The notes below the pieces were generated by a model, which saw nothing but the letters and a program-made list of their open reading frames with translations, was not told the DNA's origin and did not search any database. Shown piece by piece: positions 20,438 through 29,982 of a stretch of DNA of 64,000 nucleotides. The stretch spans positions 80,872-144,871 of the forward strand of contig NZ_ATAE01000038.1 of NCBI RefSeq assembly GCF_000474275.2. Reading direction: 5' to 3'. The position numbers and the translations under genes were made by a program. Each line of letters opens with the position of its first letter. Position 1 is the first letter of the stretch. Origin of the DNA: Alkalihalophilus marmarensis DSM 21297 (GTDB taxonomy: Bacteria; Bacillota; Bacilli; Bacillales; Bacillaceae_D).

Positions 20438-21712
20438 TTATGCCGAAACATTTGAAGAAGATATTTCCGCTTCTTTTTTCTCCCTAAATACTAGAAAAAA
20501 ATAGACCGAACCGATGAGATACAGGCTTGCTGTGATCGTGAATACATACGCATACCCGTAGTAGGAACCATGAATCATTACAAGGGTAGTTGAAACAGGA
20601 CCCATTACCGCCCAGCCAAGCTGGAACACCATCTGGCCCACTGAGTTAGCAAGACCTTTCATCGAGTCATCTACCTTCCGCATCATCAATGCCATCTGGA
20701 TTGGATTCCCTGCATTCATTAATGCCTGCCTAAATAAGAAACCTATAACAGCAACCCACAATATTTCTGTGTAGGCAGTTAATAGAAGAAACGGCAAGGA
20801 GGACAGCTGCAAAATGACCACCGCTTTTACTTCACCCACTCTTCGCACGACACTTGGACCGATCATTAGCGCAATCGCCGTCATTGCCTGGCCTAAAGAG
20901 AGAATAATACCGACAACCGAATAACTTACATCAAAGCGGTCGGTAAAATAGAGATTCAGGTAAGGGATAACGAGACCAGATCCAAAGCCAATCAATAAGT
21001 TAGCTACAGCGAAAAGTCCGATCACTTTCAGACTGGAACGATGTGTCGTAAATAACTTCCCTAGAGAGCTTGCTCCTGTTTTCTCTTTGCGGACTTTTTG
21101 TTCCTCACGAATCTTTAAAATTGGAATTAACGCTATAAAAAATAATGCTGCCCCAAACAACAAGGTGATTCGTACACTTGTTAACATGGCGAGGCCAAAT
21201 ACATTATGAAATAAATCAGACATCGTCCCGCCTAATGTGTTTCCGATTACGTTTGCTACCATAATAAGAGCAAAGTTAAAGCTGAACAGGTGCACCCGTT
21301 CTTTTTCAGATGAATTTTCCGCAAGGAGTGGAATAGAAGAAACTTGGATAAACGCCATAAAAAGTCCTGTCATAAAAGCAGTTGCTAATAGAAGTGTTTC
21401 AGCTGTCAGCACCCCTCTTAGTAAAAGACTGACGGCTGCAAAAACGGCTCCAAACAAGATGACTTTCTTTCGGCCGATCTTATCACTCAACAAGCCAGCA
21501 GGCAAAAGTGCAATCGCACTAGCCATAGCCTGCATCGCAATGACTCTGCCGTTGACTTGATCAACATAGCCTAACTCACGTATATAATAATTATAAATAA
21601 CCATAAAAATCCCCATCCCAATATTAGCTAGGACAGAGGCTAAAAGAAACAAACGCACATTTCGATTATATGATTTAAGCTGTCTTGACCAGTCTCCCAT
21701 AAGACGCGCCAT
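20438..21712 (-). CDS. Major facilitator superfamily transporter
   Basis: About 424 residues with some twelve membrane segments and an MFS motif A after the second segment (GLLSDKIGRKKVILFG). It is related to multidrug or sugar efflux permeases, but the substrate cannot be told. I prefer the ATG at 21712 (MARLMGDWSRQ), 9-11 bases after AAAAGG; starts at 21721 or 21724 overlap that site. It stands alone between the SAM riboswitch and yusG, with no linked regulator. Confidence 0.85.
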   Translation of the reverse strand: MARLMGDWSRQLKSYNRNVRLFLLASVLANIGMGIFMVIYNYYIRELGYVDQVNGRVIAMQAMASAIALLPAGLLSDKIGRKKVILFGAVFAAVSLLLRGVLTAETLLLATAFMTGLFMAFIQVSSIPLLAENSSEKERVHLFSFNFALIMVANVIGNTLGGTMSDLFHNVFGLAMLTSVRITLLFGAALFFIALIPILKIREEQKVRKEKTGASSLGKLFTTHRSSLKVIGLFAVANLLIGFGSGLVIPYLNLYFTDRFDVSYSVVGIILSLGQAMTAIALMIGPSVVRRVGEVKAVVILQLSSLPFLLLTAYTEILWVAVIGFLFRQALMNAGNPIQMALMMRKVDDSMKGLANSVGQMVFQLGWAVMGPVSTTLVMIHGSYYGYAYVFTITASLYLIGSVYFFLVFREKKEAEISSSNVSA

Positions 21713-21771
21713 ATCGACCATCACCTTTTCATTATTTCGATCCCCTAAATATAATAGTCGATTTCACCCAA

Positions 21772-21811
21772 AATAAAAAGCCTTTCGTCAAAGTTTTCAG
21801 ACGAAAAGCTT
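21772..21811 (-). terminator. Terminator after yusG
   Basis: Minus-strand inverted repeat AGCTTTTCGTC / GACGAAAGGCT followed by TTTTTA, 22 bases past the yusG stop. Confidence 0.8.
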
Positions 21812-21833
21812 ACATCATCTAACACCAGTTCTT

Positions 21834-22070
21834 CTAACACCAGCCCTCTTCACAGCTGTCTACATAGGAAGTCACTTGGTTAGGGTCGGTCTGTTCATAT
21901 CTATATACTTTATCCTCTTCAAATACATATCCAGCACTCATAATATGCTGCAAGCCCGCTTCTGTTTCCGTTACTTGTCCGATGCGAGCATCATCCACAT
22001 ACAGGTTCATATGGCCGTTTTCATACTTTCCTTTTACCTTGCTTGTCACATCCACTTTTACTAAATCCAT
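21834..22070 (-). CDS. yusG: DUF2553 family protein YusG
   Basis: A 78-residue protein matching B. subtilis YusG in length, place (next to gcvH) and pattern: an N-terminal VDVTSKVKGKYENGHMNLYVDD, a middle GYVFEEDKVYRY and a C-terminal SCEEGWC. No function is known. The start at 22070 follows GGAGGGG at 7 bases; an upstream in-frame extension of 21 codons has no such site. It has its own terminator. Confidence 0.82.
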   Translation of the reverse strand: MDLVKVDVTSKVKGKYENGHMNLYVDDARIGQVTETEAGLQHIMSAGYVFEEDKVYRYEQTDPNQVTSYVDSCEEGWC

Positions 22071-22142
22071 ACCGTTTCCCCTCCAAATGTATGGTGTAGC
22101 TATAGTGTATGCCGCACGGTGTGTTCTACTCAAGGAAAAAGA

Positions 22143-22172
22143 AAGAGAAGGAGGCAGGTTCCTCCTTCTCTA
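22143..22172 (-). terminator. Terminator after gcvH
   Basis: A 10-bp perfect stem GAGAAGGAGG / CCTCCTTCTC followed on the minus strand by TTTCTTTTT, seven bases past the gcvH stop. Confidence 0.88.
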
Positions 22173-22178
22173 AAATGA

Positions 22179-22568
22179 TTAATCTTCGCTGATCATTTCT
22201 GCATACTCAGAATCGTTCATCAGCTTGTCCACTTCATTTGAATCCTTAGGCTCAACAACGATCATCCATGCTTTTTCATACGGTGATTCGTTTACAAATT
22301 CAGGGGAATCATCAAGATCTTCGTTGATTTCAACGACTTTCCCGCTAATTGGTGCATATAGTTCAGAAACAGTCTTAACTGATTCTACACTACCGAAAGG
22401 CTCGTTTGCTTCGATGTCGTCTCCAACTTCAGGAAGCTCAACGAAAACGATATCTCCTAGTTCTGATTGAGCGAAGTCTGTAATTCCGATACGTACTTTA
22501 TCGTCTTCAACTTTCACCCACTCATGCTCTTCTGAATACTTTAATTCCTTTGGTACATTTGCACTCAT
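22179..22568 (-). CDS. gcvH: Glycine cleavage system H protein
   Basis: The lipoyl carrier that moves the aminomethyl group between the P and T proteins of glycine cleavage; in Bacillus it is also the relay for lipoate transfer to other enzymes. The 129 residues have the lipoylated lysine in [11 protein letters not shown] (K65), HEWVKVEDD at the start and the [15 protein letters not shown] segment. It is not linked to gcvT or gcvP, as in B. subtilis, which fits the additional role in lipoate handling. Confidence 0.97.
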   Translation of the reverse strand: MSANVPKELKYSEEHEWVKVEDDKVRIGITDFAQSELGDIVFVELPEVGDDIEANEPFGSVESVKTVSELYAPISGKVVEINEDLDDSPEFVNESPYEKAWMIVVEPKDSNEVDKLMNDSEYAEMISED

Positions 22569-22692
22569 GTGATAATCCCTCCATCAATTTGGTACATACT
22601 CACTCTATTATACCTTTTTTGCCATATAAACTAAATGCTTAGTCGAAAGATTTTGTCTTAATGTGTCATGATCAACGTGATTTTGTATAGGA

Positions 22693-23049
22693 TTATTTCC
22701 ATGTTTGCTCAAATTGCTCTTCTTTAAAGCCTACCGTGACAAGATTGCCGTCCGTTGTAATCGGGCGCTTAATCAGCATGCCATCAGAAGCAAGCAGCTC
22801 AAGTTTCTCCTCATCACTCATATCTGCCAGCTTATCTTTTAAGCCAAGCTCACGATATTTTTGACCGCTTGTGTTAAAAAATTTCTTAAGCTCAAGTCCG
22901 CTTTTTTTATAAAATGATTCAAGCTCTTCTTTAGAAGGAGGTGATTCTACAATATGTACTTCGTTTAATTCAACTCCATTTTCTTCGAGCCACTTCTTCG
23001 CTTTACGGCATGTCCCGCATTTCGGATAATGATAAAACGTTACTAACAT
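22693..23049 (-). CDS. yusI: ArsC/Spx-family thioredoxin-fold protein YusI
   Basis: The 118-residue protein starts MLVTFYHYPKCGTCRKAKKWL, with a CxxC pair (C11, C14) on a thioredoxin fold and a conserved RPI (LIKRPITTDG) near residue 95. This is the ArsC/Spx superfamily. It resembles B. subtilis YusI, encoded at the same place. Spx proteins bind RNA polymerase, while ArsC members reduce arsenate; which applies here is unknown. It is followed by a small gene start upstream and gcvH downstream on the same strand. Confidence 0.87.
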   Translation of the reverse strand: MLVTFYHYPKCGTCRKAKKWLEENGVELNEVHIVESPPSKEELESFYKKSGLELKKFFNTSGQKYRELGLKDKLADMSDEEKLELLASDGMLIKRPITTDGNLVTVGFKEEQFEQTWK

Positions 23050-23085
23050 AAAAAAACTCCTCTCCTGCTTGGATACTTTACGTCA

Positions 23086-23253
23086 TTATTGCTTATTTTT
23101 TCTATTTCTACAACTGTTACGCTCATGATCATCTATATCACTTTCCCACATTTGCTGAATGGCTGCTTGAGTTGTATCTTCTGTAAGATCCGTCGCAAAC
23201 TCCTCTACTCCAGTTAATGGTCCTGTATACTCAATCTTCGGCTGCTTTTTCAT
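23086..23253 (-). CDS. Small hypothetical protein (55 residues)
   Basis: The ATG at 23253 follows AAGGGAAGGG at a normal distance and the frame codes MKKQPKIEYTGPLTGVEEFA, an acidic middle and a basic end NRKNKQ. I do not recognise it. It sits between fadE and yusI on the same strand, separated from fadE by a repeat array and two terminators, so it probably starts the yusI transcript. Confidence 0.6.
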   Translation of the reverse strand: MKKQPKIEYTGPLTGVEEFATDLTEDTTQAAIQQMWESDIDDHERNSCRNRKNKQ

Positions 23254-23377
23254 CGTAATCCCTTCCCTTGTTGTTAAATTTGATTATAGGATGCTACGAA
23301 TGAGCCGAAACGATTCTGGAAGTTTAGAGGGGGCTGATAGTACCGAATGGGGGCAAGTACTGAAAGCTCACGGCGGC

Positions 23378-23554
23378 AATTGCGTCGGTGCGGCGTTGAT
23401 TTGCGCTGGTCTGAGCGTTTATAGCGCTGCTCAGAGTGATATATGCGTCGGTGCAGCGGTGTATTGCGTCAGTTGCTCTTTATTGCGCCGGTTCAGGTAC
23501 TGATTGCGTCATTCTGAAGAACAATTGTATCTACCTTCGTCATAATTGCGCCTG
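23378..23554 (-). repeat. 21-bp phased repeat array 2 (nine units)
   Basis: Cores (plus-strand TTGCGYC) start at 23380, 23401, 23422, 23443, 23464, 23483, 23504, 23525 and 23546. All steps are 21 bp except 23464-23483, which is 19. Reading the minus strand away from the terminator, the units run GGCGCAATTA, ATACAATT (variant), GACGCAAT, GGCGCAAT, then the 19-bp step, then five more. Arrays 3 and 4 show the same order. It lies between the fadE-side terminators and the 55-residue gene. Confidence 0.88.
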
Positions 23555-23644
23555 TCTGCATCGATCCGCCGGTCTGCATCGTGTCTCTTTTGCCTGGGAC
23601 TCCGCTCTTTCCACTCTGGTCCGAGCACTTCCCGCACTAACGAC

Positions 23645-23672
23645 AAAAAAGCCCGCTTCCAGGGCTTTTTTG
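23645..23672. terminator. Bidirectional terminator
   Basis: Stem AAAAAAGCCC / GGGCTTTTTT with a 7-base loop, adjacent to repeat array 2. Confidence 0.85.
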
Positions 23673-23713
23673 TACTAGAGAGGAGAATGCTTCATAAGAA
23701 AGGAGTTATATAA

Positions 23714-23742
23714 TTTTTGGGGCGGTTAAGCCCCAAAATTGG
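23714..23742 (-). terminator. Terminator after fadE
   Basis: Minus-strand stem TTGGGGC / GCCCCAA with a short loop followed by an A/T-rich tract, 31 bases past the fadE stop. Confidence 0.65.
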
Positions 23743-23772
23743 TTAACGTAATTGGACTAACAGTCGTAACTA

Positions 23773-25560
23773 TTAAACAACGTAGCGTTCTTCTTTAAGA
23801 ACTTCCGCTGCAATTTCACGCTTAATGCTTACTACATTAATTGGCGTGTGGCGCGTTAATTTGCGCAGGATGGAAAGCATCGTACGAAGAGTATCTCCGC
23901 TTTCCATAGTTACTAATGATTCTTTCGCATGAGCTTCAATGCGGTTGAATGCTTCTTGGCAATACACTTGTGTCATGCGAAGCTTTTGAGCTGCTTTTTC
24001 TTCGCCAGACTTATTCATTTGCTTTTCTGTACGTAAGATCACAGACTCCATAGAGAAGACTTCGCTTACGATATCAGCCACATTTGAAAGAAGCTCTTGC
24101 TCGTGCTGAAGCTTTTGTTGATACTTCTGAGCTCCGGTACCAGCTACCATTAAGAAGATTTTCTTAGCCATGCCAAGCAAGTATTTCTCTTGTTCAAGAG
24201 GCGAGTCACCGATTTCTTGCGGCATCATCATCATTAACTCTTCTTGAAGCGCTGTTGCTTTTTGAAGAAGAGGAAGCTCGCCTTTCATAGCTTTACGCAT
24301 GATCGTACCTGGTACAAGAAGACGGTTAATTTCATTTGTACCTTCAAAGATACGGTTAATACGAGAATCACGATAAATGCGCTCTACTTCGTATTCAGCC
24401 ATGAAGCCGTAACCGCCGTGGATTTGAACAGCCTCATCGGCTACATAATCAAGCGTTTCAGAACCTGATACTTTATTTAAAGAACACTCAATCGCATATT
24501 CAGCAATTGCATTAGCAACGGCACGGCCGTCTTTTTGCTCTTCATCAGATAGTCCGCCAAGACGTTCTTCAAATAATCCGCCCGTACGATAGATGGAGCT
24601 TTCAGCAGCATATGTTGCTGTTGCCATGTTTGCAAGCTTTTCTTGGATTAAAGTGAATTTCCCAATTGGTGTTTTAAATTGCTTACGCTCGTTTGCATAT
24701 TTAGCTGCAAGCTCTAACGCACGCTTTGAGCTTCCTACACAGCCTACTCCAAGCTTGTAACGACCCACGTTTAGGATATTGAAGGCAATGACATGGCCCT
24801 TGCCGATCTCACCAAGTACGTTTTCTTTTGGAACTAGTGCATCTTCTAGGATGAGTGTTCTAGTAGAAGATCCTTTGATCCCCATTTTCTTTTCTTCTGG
24901 ACCAGTTGAAACGCCTTCGTAGTCTTTTTCTACGATAAATGCTGTGAACTGCTCACCGTCGATTTTTGCATAAACAACGAAGACATCAGCAAAGGCAGAG
25001 TTTGTAATCCATTGTTTTTCCCCATTTAATACATAGTGCGTTCCTGCTTCGTTTAGAACAGCAGTTGTTTTCGCACCTAGAGCATCAGAACCTGAGCTTG
25101 GCTCTGTTAGTGCATAAGCAGCAATGGTTTCACCGCTTGCCAGGCCAGGAAGGTACTTTGATTTTTGCTCGTGATTTCCAAAAAATACGATTGGAAGTGA
25201 CCCGATTCCAACGTGTGCGCCGTGGCTTAATCCAAATGCACCGCCGCGAACAAATTTCTCAGAGATTAGAGATGAACTGATCTTATCAAGTCCTAAACCG
25301 CCGTATTCTTCAGGTACATCAGCACCAAGAAGTCCGATCTCACCAGCTTGCTTTAAAAGCCTTACTGTGTGCTCAAATTCGTGGTTTTCGATCTTTTCAA
25401 GATGAGGTACGACTTCTTTCACCGCAAACTCTTCCGTTGTACGGCCGATCATAATCTGCTCATCTGTAAAGTCCTCTGGAGTAAAGACCTTATCTGCCTC
25501 AATATCCTCTACTAAGAAGCTCCCGCCTTTTACGACACGTTCTGCTGTGTTACTCATCAT
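23773..25560 (-). CDS. fadE: Acyl-CoA dehydrogenase FadE
   Basis: FAD enzyme for the first oxidation step of fatty acid degradation. The 595 residues contain the acyl-CoA dehydrogenase core at about 30-420 with signature segments YALTEPSSGSDA and AVQIHGGYGFMAEYEVERIYRDSRI, and a C-terminal extension of about 170 residues typical of the YusJ/FadE type, not of short-chain enzymes. Two ATG codons (25560, 25557) follow GGGAGG; either may be used. It is the last gene of fadN-fadA-fadE, which is expected to be repressed by FadR. Confidence 0.94.
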   Translation of the reverse strand: MMSNTAERVVKGGSFLVEDIEADKVFTPEDFTDEQIMIGRTTEEFAVKEVVPHLEKIENHEFEHTVRLLKQAGEIGLLGADVPEEYGGLGLDKISSSLISEKFVRGGAFGLSHGAHVGIGSLPIVFFGNHEQKSKYLPGLASGETIAAYALTEPSSGSDALGAKTTAVLNEAGTHYVLNGEKQWITNSAFADVFVVYAKIDGEQFTAFIVEKDYEGVSTGPEEKKMGIKGSSTRTLILEDALVPKENVLGEIGKGHVIAFNILNVGRYKLGVGCVGSSKRALELAAKYANERKQFKTPIGKFTLIQEKLANMATATYAAESSIYRTGGLFEERLGGLSDEEQKDGRAVANAIAEYAIECSLNKVSGSETLDYVADEAVQIHGGYGFMAEYEVERIYRDSRINRIFEGTNEINRLLVPGTIMRKAMKGELPLLQKATALQEELMMMMPQEIGDSPLEQEKYLLGMAKKIFLMVAGTGAQKYQQKLQHEQELLSNVADIVSEVFSMESVILRTEKQMNKSGEEKAAQKLRMTQVYCQEAFNRIEAHAKESLVTMESGDTLRTMLSILRKLTRHTPINVVSIKREIAAEVLKEERYVV

Positions 25561-25605
25561 AATTCCTCCCTTAATATATGTGATCTAATAATTGTCACCT
25601 ATTAA

Positions 25606-26787
25606 TTAACCAATTAATTCAAACACACCAGCAGCACCCATACCGCCGCCAATACACATCGTTACAACACCAAACTGCTCGCCGCGGCGCTTCATTTCAT
25701 GCATCAATGACAGCGTCAGCTTTGTACCAGAGCATCCAAGCGGATGGCCAAGAGCAATGGCTCCTCCGTTGACATTCACCTTATTTGTATCAAGCTCTAA
25801 ATGACGAATAACTTGAAGTGATTGAGATGCGAATGCTTCATTTAATTCAAATAATCCAATATCAGAAATGTCTAAACCTGCTAGTTTAAGAGCTTTAGGA
25901 ATCGCTTCTACCGGGCCGATCCCCATAATTTCAGGAGCAACACCTGCAACAGCAAAACTTCTAAACTTAAGCAGCGGCTGCAGGCCGCTTGCTTCTGCTT
26001 CTTCACGGTCCATAAGAAGAACCGACGCTGCGCCATCACTCATTTGTGACGAGTTCCCAGCTGTTACAGACCCTTTTGGATGGAAAGCCGGACGAAGTTT
26101 CGCAAGACCTTCAAGCGTTGTATCAAGACGAACACCTTCATCTGTATCAAATACAACCTTTTTCTCTTTTAATTTATTGTCAGGTCCAACTGCACGAAGC
26201 GTAACATCGACTGGTACAATTTCATCAGCAAAACGATTCGCTTCAATCGCAGCCGCTGCTCGCTTATGACTCTCTACAGCGAAAGCATCCTGATCTTCGC
26301 GGCTGATGCCAAAACGATTCGCTACTTCTTCAGCTGTATAGCCCATACCCATGTAATACTCAGGCTGTTCTTCAACAAGCGTAGGGTTAGGAGCAATGAC
26401 ATGCCCGCCCATTGGGATCATACTCATTGATTCTGCACCGCCTGCAATGATCGCTTTTGAGTGGCCCAGCATAATGCGCTCAGCCCCGTAAGCAATACTT
26501 TGCAAACCTGATGAACAGTAACGGTTTATCGTAATAGCTGGTACTGTGTTAGGAAGTCCCGCAAGAGCAGAGATGCTTCTTGCGACGTTCATTCCTTGCT
26601 CTGCTTCTGGCATTGAGCAGCCAATAATCACATCATCTATTTGTGCTGGATCAAATCCTTCTGCACGTCTTAATGTTTCTTTTATCGTAAGAGCACCAAG
26701 ATCATCGGGTCTCACATTTGCTAAAGTTCCACGCTTTGCTTTTCCGACTGGCGTACGAGCGCCAGCAACGATTACTGCTTCTCTCAT
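25606..26787 (-). CDS. fadA: Acetyl-CoA acyltransferase (3-ketoacyl-CoA thiolase) FadA
   Basis: Thiolase that releases acetyl-CoA at the end of each beta-oxidation round. The 393 residues keep the nucleophile cysteine in INRYCSSGLQS (about C91), the GGAIALGHPLGCSG motif with the catalytic histidine (about 349), and the second catalytic cysteine in VTMCIGGGMG. It lies 26 bases after fadN and 45 before fadE on the same strand. Confidence 0.95.
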   Translation of the reverse strand: MREAVIVAGARTPVGKAKRGTLANVRPDDLGALTIKETLRRAEGFDPAQIDDVIIGCSMPEAEQGMNVARSISALAGLPNTVPAITINRYCSSGLQSIAYGAERIMLGHSKAIIAGGAESMSMIPMGGHVIAPNPTLVEEQPEYYMGMGYTAEEVANRFGISREDQDAFAVESHKRAAAAIEANRFADEIVPVDVTLRAVGPDNKLKEKKVVFDTDEGVRLDTTLEGLAKLRPAFHPKGSVTAGNSSQMSDGAASVLLMDREEAEASGLQPLLKFRSFAVAGVAPEIMGIGPVEAIPKALKLAGLDISDIGLFELNEAFASQSLQVIRHLELDTNKVNVNGGAIALGHPLGCSGTKLTLSLMHEMKRRGEQFGVVTMCIGGGMGAAGVFELIG

Positions 26788-26813
26788 TATCGTATCCCTC
26801 CTACCTGTTTGAA

Positions 26814-29195
26814 TTAGTTACGTAACGGCTTTCCTTTTGTCAGCATGTATTGCATACGTTGTTGTGATTTCGGCTCACCAACAAGACTCAAGAACGCCTC
26901 ACGCTCTAAATCAAGCAAGTATTGCTCATCCACAAGTGTTCCTTTAGGGACGCGGCCGCCCGCTAAGACGAATGCAAGCTTCTCGGCAATCTTTAAGTCG
27001 TGATCAGAAATCATGCCGCCAAACTTCATTGTTTTTGCTCCAAGCAACAGTGTCGCATAGCCTGTTTCACCAACTACAGGAATCTTCTTACGCTCTGGCG
27101 GACGATAGCCAGACTCTTCTAAGTGAATGACTTGCTGTTTCGCACGGTGAATGACGTGTTCCCCATTCATTACAACCCCGTCGCGTTCACTTAAGAAGCC
27201 ATTTTCACGCGCTTCATGAGCCGATGTTGCCACTTTTGCCATGGCAATCGTTTCAAATGTTTTATTTGCGATTGCTTGAAGGTCAATTTGTGCTCCTTGC
27301 GGCAGGCTTTCAAGGTTGCGAAGGTACAATTCTTTGTTTCCTCCGCCGCCAGGAATGAGGCCGACGCCGACTTCAACAAGTCCCATATACGTTTCATGAG
27401 CTGCTTGAATGCTTGCAGAAGGCAGGCAGATCTCTGCTCCGCCGCCAAGCGTCATTCCAAACGGTCCTGTGACAACAGGCTTTGCTGAATAACGTACATT
27501 GGCCATCGCTTGCTGGAACTGACGGATAACTAAATCAATCTCAAAGAAATTATCATCTTGTGCTTCCATTAAGATCATCATTAAGTTCGCACCGACACAG
27601 AAGTTCTTTCCTTGGTTTGAGATCACAAGCCCTTTAAAGTTCTTTTCTACTTCTTCAATAGACTTATTAACCATTTGAATCACATCAAGGCCGATGGAAT
27701 TGTTCGGTGAGTGGAATTCAAGCAATGCTACATCATCACCGATATCAATAAGTGATGCACCGCTGTTTTTCATTACCACATTGTCTGGCTTTAATGATTT
27801 CAGATGGATGTTTTTAGGGTTTGATTCCACACCCTTATATTCACCCTGGTGGAAGTAGCTTGATCCTTTATAGAATGTTTCGTTTCCTGTCTCAAGCATT
27901 TCCTTTACCCAGCCAGGAACCGTTTCGCCTTCTGCTTCCATACGTTCAACAGACTTGGCCACACCGATCGCATCCCACATTTCAAATGGACCAAGCTCCC
28001 AGCCGAAGCCCCAGCGCATTGCTTCATCAACAGCTTTAATGTCATTTGCAATCTCATATGCTTTTTCAGCAGAGTATAATAAGGTTGGCTTCACTAAGTT
28101 CCAGATCAACTGTCCTGCACGATCATCTGCATAAGCAAGCACCTTTAACTTATCACCAGGCTTTTTCGCTTGTTTTGCTTGTTCTACAGAGGCTGCACGA
28201 AGCTTTTTACGCTCTTGGTATTCAAGCGTTACTGGATTAAGTTCTAAAATTTCTTTCCCCTTCTCCGTACGCTTTTGTACAAAGAAGCCTTGGCCGCTCT
28301 TGCTTCCGAGCATGCCTTTTTCAGCCATTTCCTTCATAAATGCAGGCGGGTCAAATACGTCTTTTTCCGCACCCTCCACTTCGTCAAACACATTTTTAGC
28401 AACGTGTAAGAATGTATCTAGTCCAACGACATCTAATGTACGGAACGTCGCACTCTTCGGACGGCCGATTAAAGGTCCTGTTACAGAGTCAATCTCTCCA
28501 ACAGAGTACTCCCCTTTAAGCATTTCATTAGCTGTTACTAAAAGTCCGTAAGTTCCGATACGGTTTGCGATAAAGTTAGGTGTATCTTTACACTCAACCA
28601 CACCTTTACCAAGTGTATCTTCAGCAAACGCTTTCACAAATGACAGTACGTCTGGATTTGTTTTCTCTGTTGGAATCACCTCTAAAAGCTTTAAGTAGCG
28701 AGGCGGGTTAAAGAAGTGCGTTCCAAGGAAATGTGCTTGGAAATCTTCTGAACGGCCTTCTGCCATTGCTTCAATGGAGATTCCGGATGTATTAGAAGTG
28801 ACGATTGTACCAGGTGTACGAACCGCATCCACTTTTTCAAATAACTGACGTTTAATATCTAAGTTCTCAACGACTACTTCAATAATCCAATCAACCTCGC
28901 TAAGACGCGCTAGGTCATCTTCTAAGTTGCCTGGCTCAATGTATGTAGCAAGTGATTTAGTTGCAAGCGGAGCTGGTTTTTGTTTAGCCAGACGCTTAAT
29001 TGACTCTGTACTGATACGATTACGAACGGCTTTGCTCTCAAGCGTTAAGCCCTTTGCTTCCTCTTGTGGTGTTAACTCTCTTGGAACAATGTCTAATAAT
29101 AATGATGGGATTCCGATATTTGCAAGGTGAGCAGCAATTCCAGAGCCCATAACTCCCGATCCAATGACAGCTGCTTTTTTAATTTGTCTACCCAT
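26814..29195 (-). CDS. fadN: 3-hydroxyacyl-CoA dehydrogenase/enoyl-CoA hydratase FadN
   Basis: Bifunctional beta-oxidation enzyme. The 793 residues start with an NAD-binding fold (AVIGSGVMGSGIAAHLANIG, about 8-27), followed by 3-hydroxyacyl-CoA dehydrogenase domains (THFFNPPRYLKLLEVIP near 150; ANRIGTYGL), and a crotonase-like hydratase domain at about 480-690 (GKNFCVGANL, GMTLGGGAEICLPS). This order (dehydrogenase first) is that of Bacillus YusL/FadN and opposite to E. coli FadB. It is the first gene of the operon; a FadR-type operator lies 108 bases upstream of the start. Confidence 0.95.
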   Translation of the reverse strand: MGRQIKKAAVIGSGVMGSGIAAHLANIGIPSLLLDIVPRELTPQEEAKGLTLESKAVRNRISTESIKRLAKQKPAPLATKSLATYIEPGNLEDDLARLSEVDWIIEVVVENLDIKRQLFEKVDAVRTPGTIVTSNTSGISIEAMAEGRSEDFQAHFLGTHFFNPPRYLKLLEVIPTEKTNPDVLSFVKAFAEDTLGKGVVECKDTPNFIANRIGTYGLLVTANEMLKGEYSVGEIDSVTGPLIGRPKSATFRTLDVVGLDTFLHVAKNVFDEVEGAEKDVFDPPAFMKEMAEKGMLGSKSGQGFFVQKRTEKGKEILELNPVTLEYQERKKLRAASVEQAKQAKKPGDKLKVLAYADDRAGQLIWNLVKPTLLYSAEKAYEIANDIKAVDEAMRWGFGWELGPFEMWDAIGVAKSVERMEAEGETVPGWVKEMLETGNETFYKGSSYFHQGEYKGVESNPKNIHLKSLKPDNVVMKNSGASLIDIGDDVALLEFHSPNNSIGLDVIQMVNKSIEEVEKNFKGLVISNQGKNFCVGANLMMILMEAQDDNFFEIDLVIRQFQQAMANVRYSAKPVVTGPFGMTLGGGAEICLPSASIQAAHETYMGLVEVGVGLIPGGGGNKELYLRNLESLPQGAQIDLQAIANKTFETIAMAKVATSAHEARENGFLSERDGVVMNGEHVIHRAKQQVIHLEESGYRPPERKKIPVVGETGYATLLLGAKTMKFGGMISDHDLKIAEKLAFVLAGGRVPKGTLVDEQYLLDLEREAFLSLVGEPKSQQRMQYMLTKGKPLRN

Positions 29196-29625
29196 TGTTC
29201 TCCCCCTTAATCGTTAGTTCTGATTGATCCATTAGGATAAATGATTTGTCCAAGCCTTACCTTATATATGATTGCTGTTGATTTCATATGCAGGAAACCT
29301 ACCGAATGAATACTCATTCATTATTTCCTCAAAAAAAAGGCAACGAGCAATTTGTCGTAACTTCTATCTTTATAATAAATGAATTGTCGTTCAGTTGCAA
29401 TACATAATTCTGAAAATTATCATCTTTCTTATTGTTTGATCAAATATTATTAATTAAATGTTTGTTTAATGCCTTTATATTTATGGCTCCCCACCTCATA
29501 TTTCCATTGTTTTGTAAACTGTCCTAGTTGTTCATAGCATATATCTCGCCCTGTTCCCTAACACTAAAGCTGTATCAAAAAGCTTGGTACGCAAGATTTT
29601 CTATGATCAAAAGGAGGTTTTCCTT
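29196..29625. other. Divergent control region between fadN and the coat genes
   Basis: This 430-base intergenic stretch holds the FadR-type operator (29303-29320) for fadN and, on the other strand, the promoter of the spore coat genes, which I could not assign to a sigma factor with confidence. I see no gene. Confidence 0.6.
29303..29320. promoter_or_regulatory. FadR-type operator upstream of fadN
   Basis: CGAATGAATACTCATTCA matches the Bacillus FadR box (TGAATGAMTANTCATTCA) at 17 of 18 positions and is a near-perfect inverted repeat. FadR of Bacillus represses fad operons and is released by long-chain acyl-CoA, so the fadN-A-E operon is probably induced by fatty acids. Confidence 0.85.
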
Positions 29626-29934
29626 ATGCAACAACAACCAACACCACAACAGCAAGCTATGCAACAAGGAAACATGTCTCAATCACAAACGGGGCAAATG
29701 CAGTATCCTGAACCGCCGCAAGTGATTACAACAAAAGACTCTCTATATTTAAATGATATGCTTTCGTGGAATTTACTTGCCGCAAAAAAAGCCCATTTTT
29801 TTGCTGAGCAATGTCAGGACCAAGAGATTAAGCAAGCACTTGAGAAAGCTGGTATGATGCATCAGCAGCACTATGAGAAAATCTTAACGCATTTGCAGCC
29901 GACTCAAGCTCAATCAACTATTCCAATGCAGTAA
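29626..29934 (+). CDS. Spore coat protein, CotF-like (YusN type)
   Basis: The 102-residue protein has a glutamine-rich N-terminus and a short CotF-like helical domain (TKDSLYLNDMLSWNLLAAKK, then HFFAEQCQDQEIKQALEK and MHQQHYEKILTHL). It resembles B. subtilis YusN, a small coat-related protein in this neighbourhood. The start at 29626 follows AAAAGGAGG at 8 bases; an upstream in-frame reading has no site. A second coat gene follows 48 bases on, so both are likely expressed in the mother cell during sporulation. Confidence 0.82.
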   Translation: MQQQPTPQQQAMQQGNMSQSQTGQMQYPEPPQVITTKDSLYLNDMLSWNLLAAKKAHFFAEQCQDQEIKQALEKAGMMHQQHYEKILTHLQPTQAQSTIPMQ

Positions 29935-29982
29935 GCTTTAGCATCAGTTAATTAGCATTAAGTTAATTAGGAGGAATCTCAT

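Noticed and set aside
23291..23678. Open frames over the region between the 55-residue gene and fadE
   Set aside because: They follow the 21-bp array and have biased, repeat-derived composition; no ribosome binding site.
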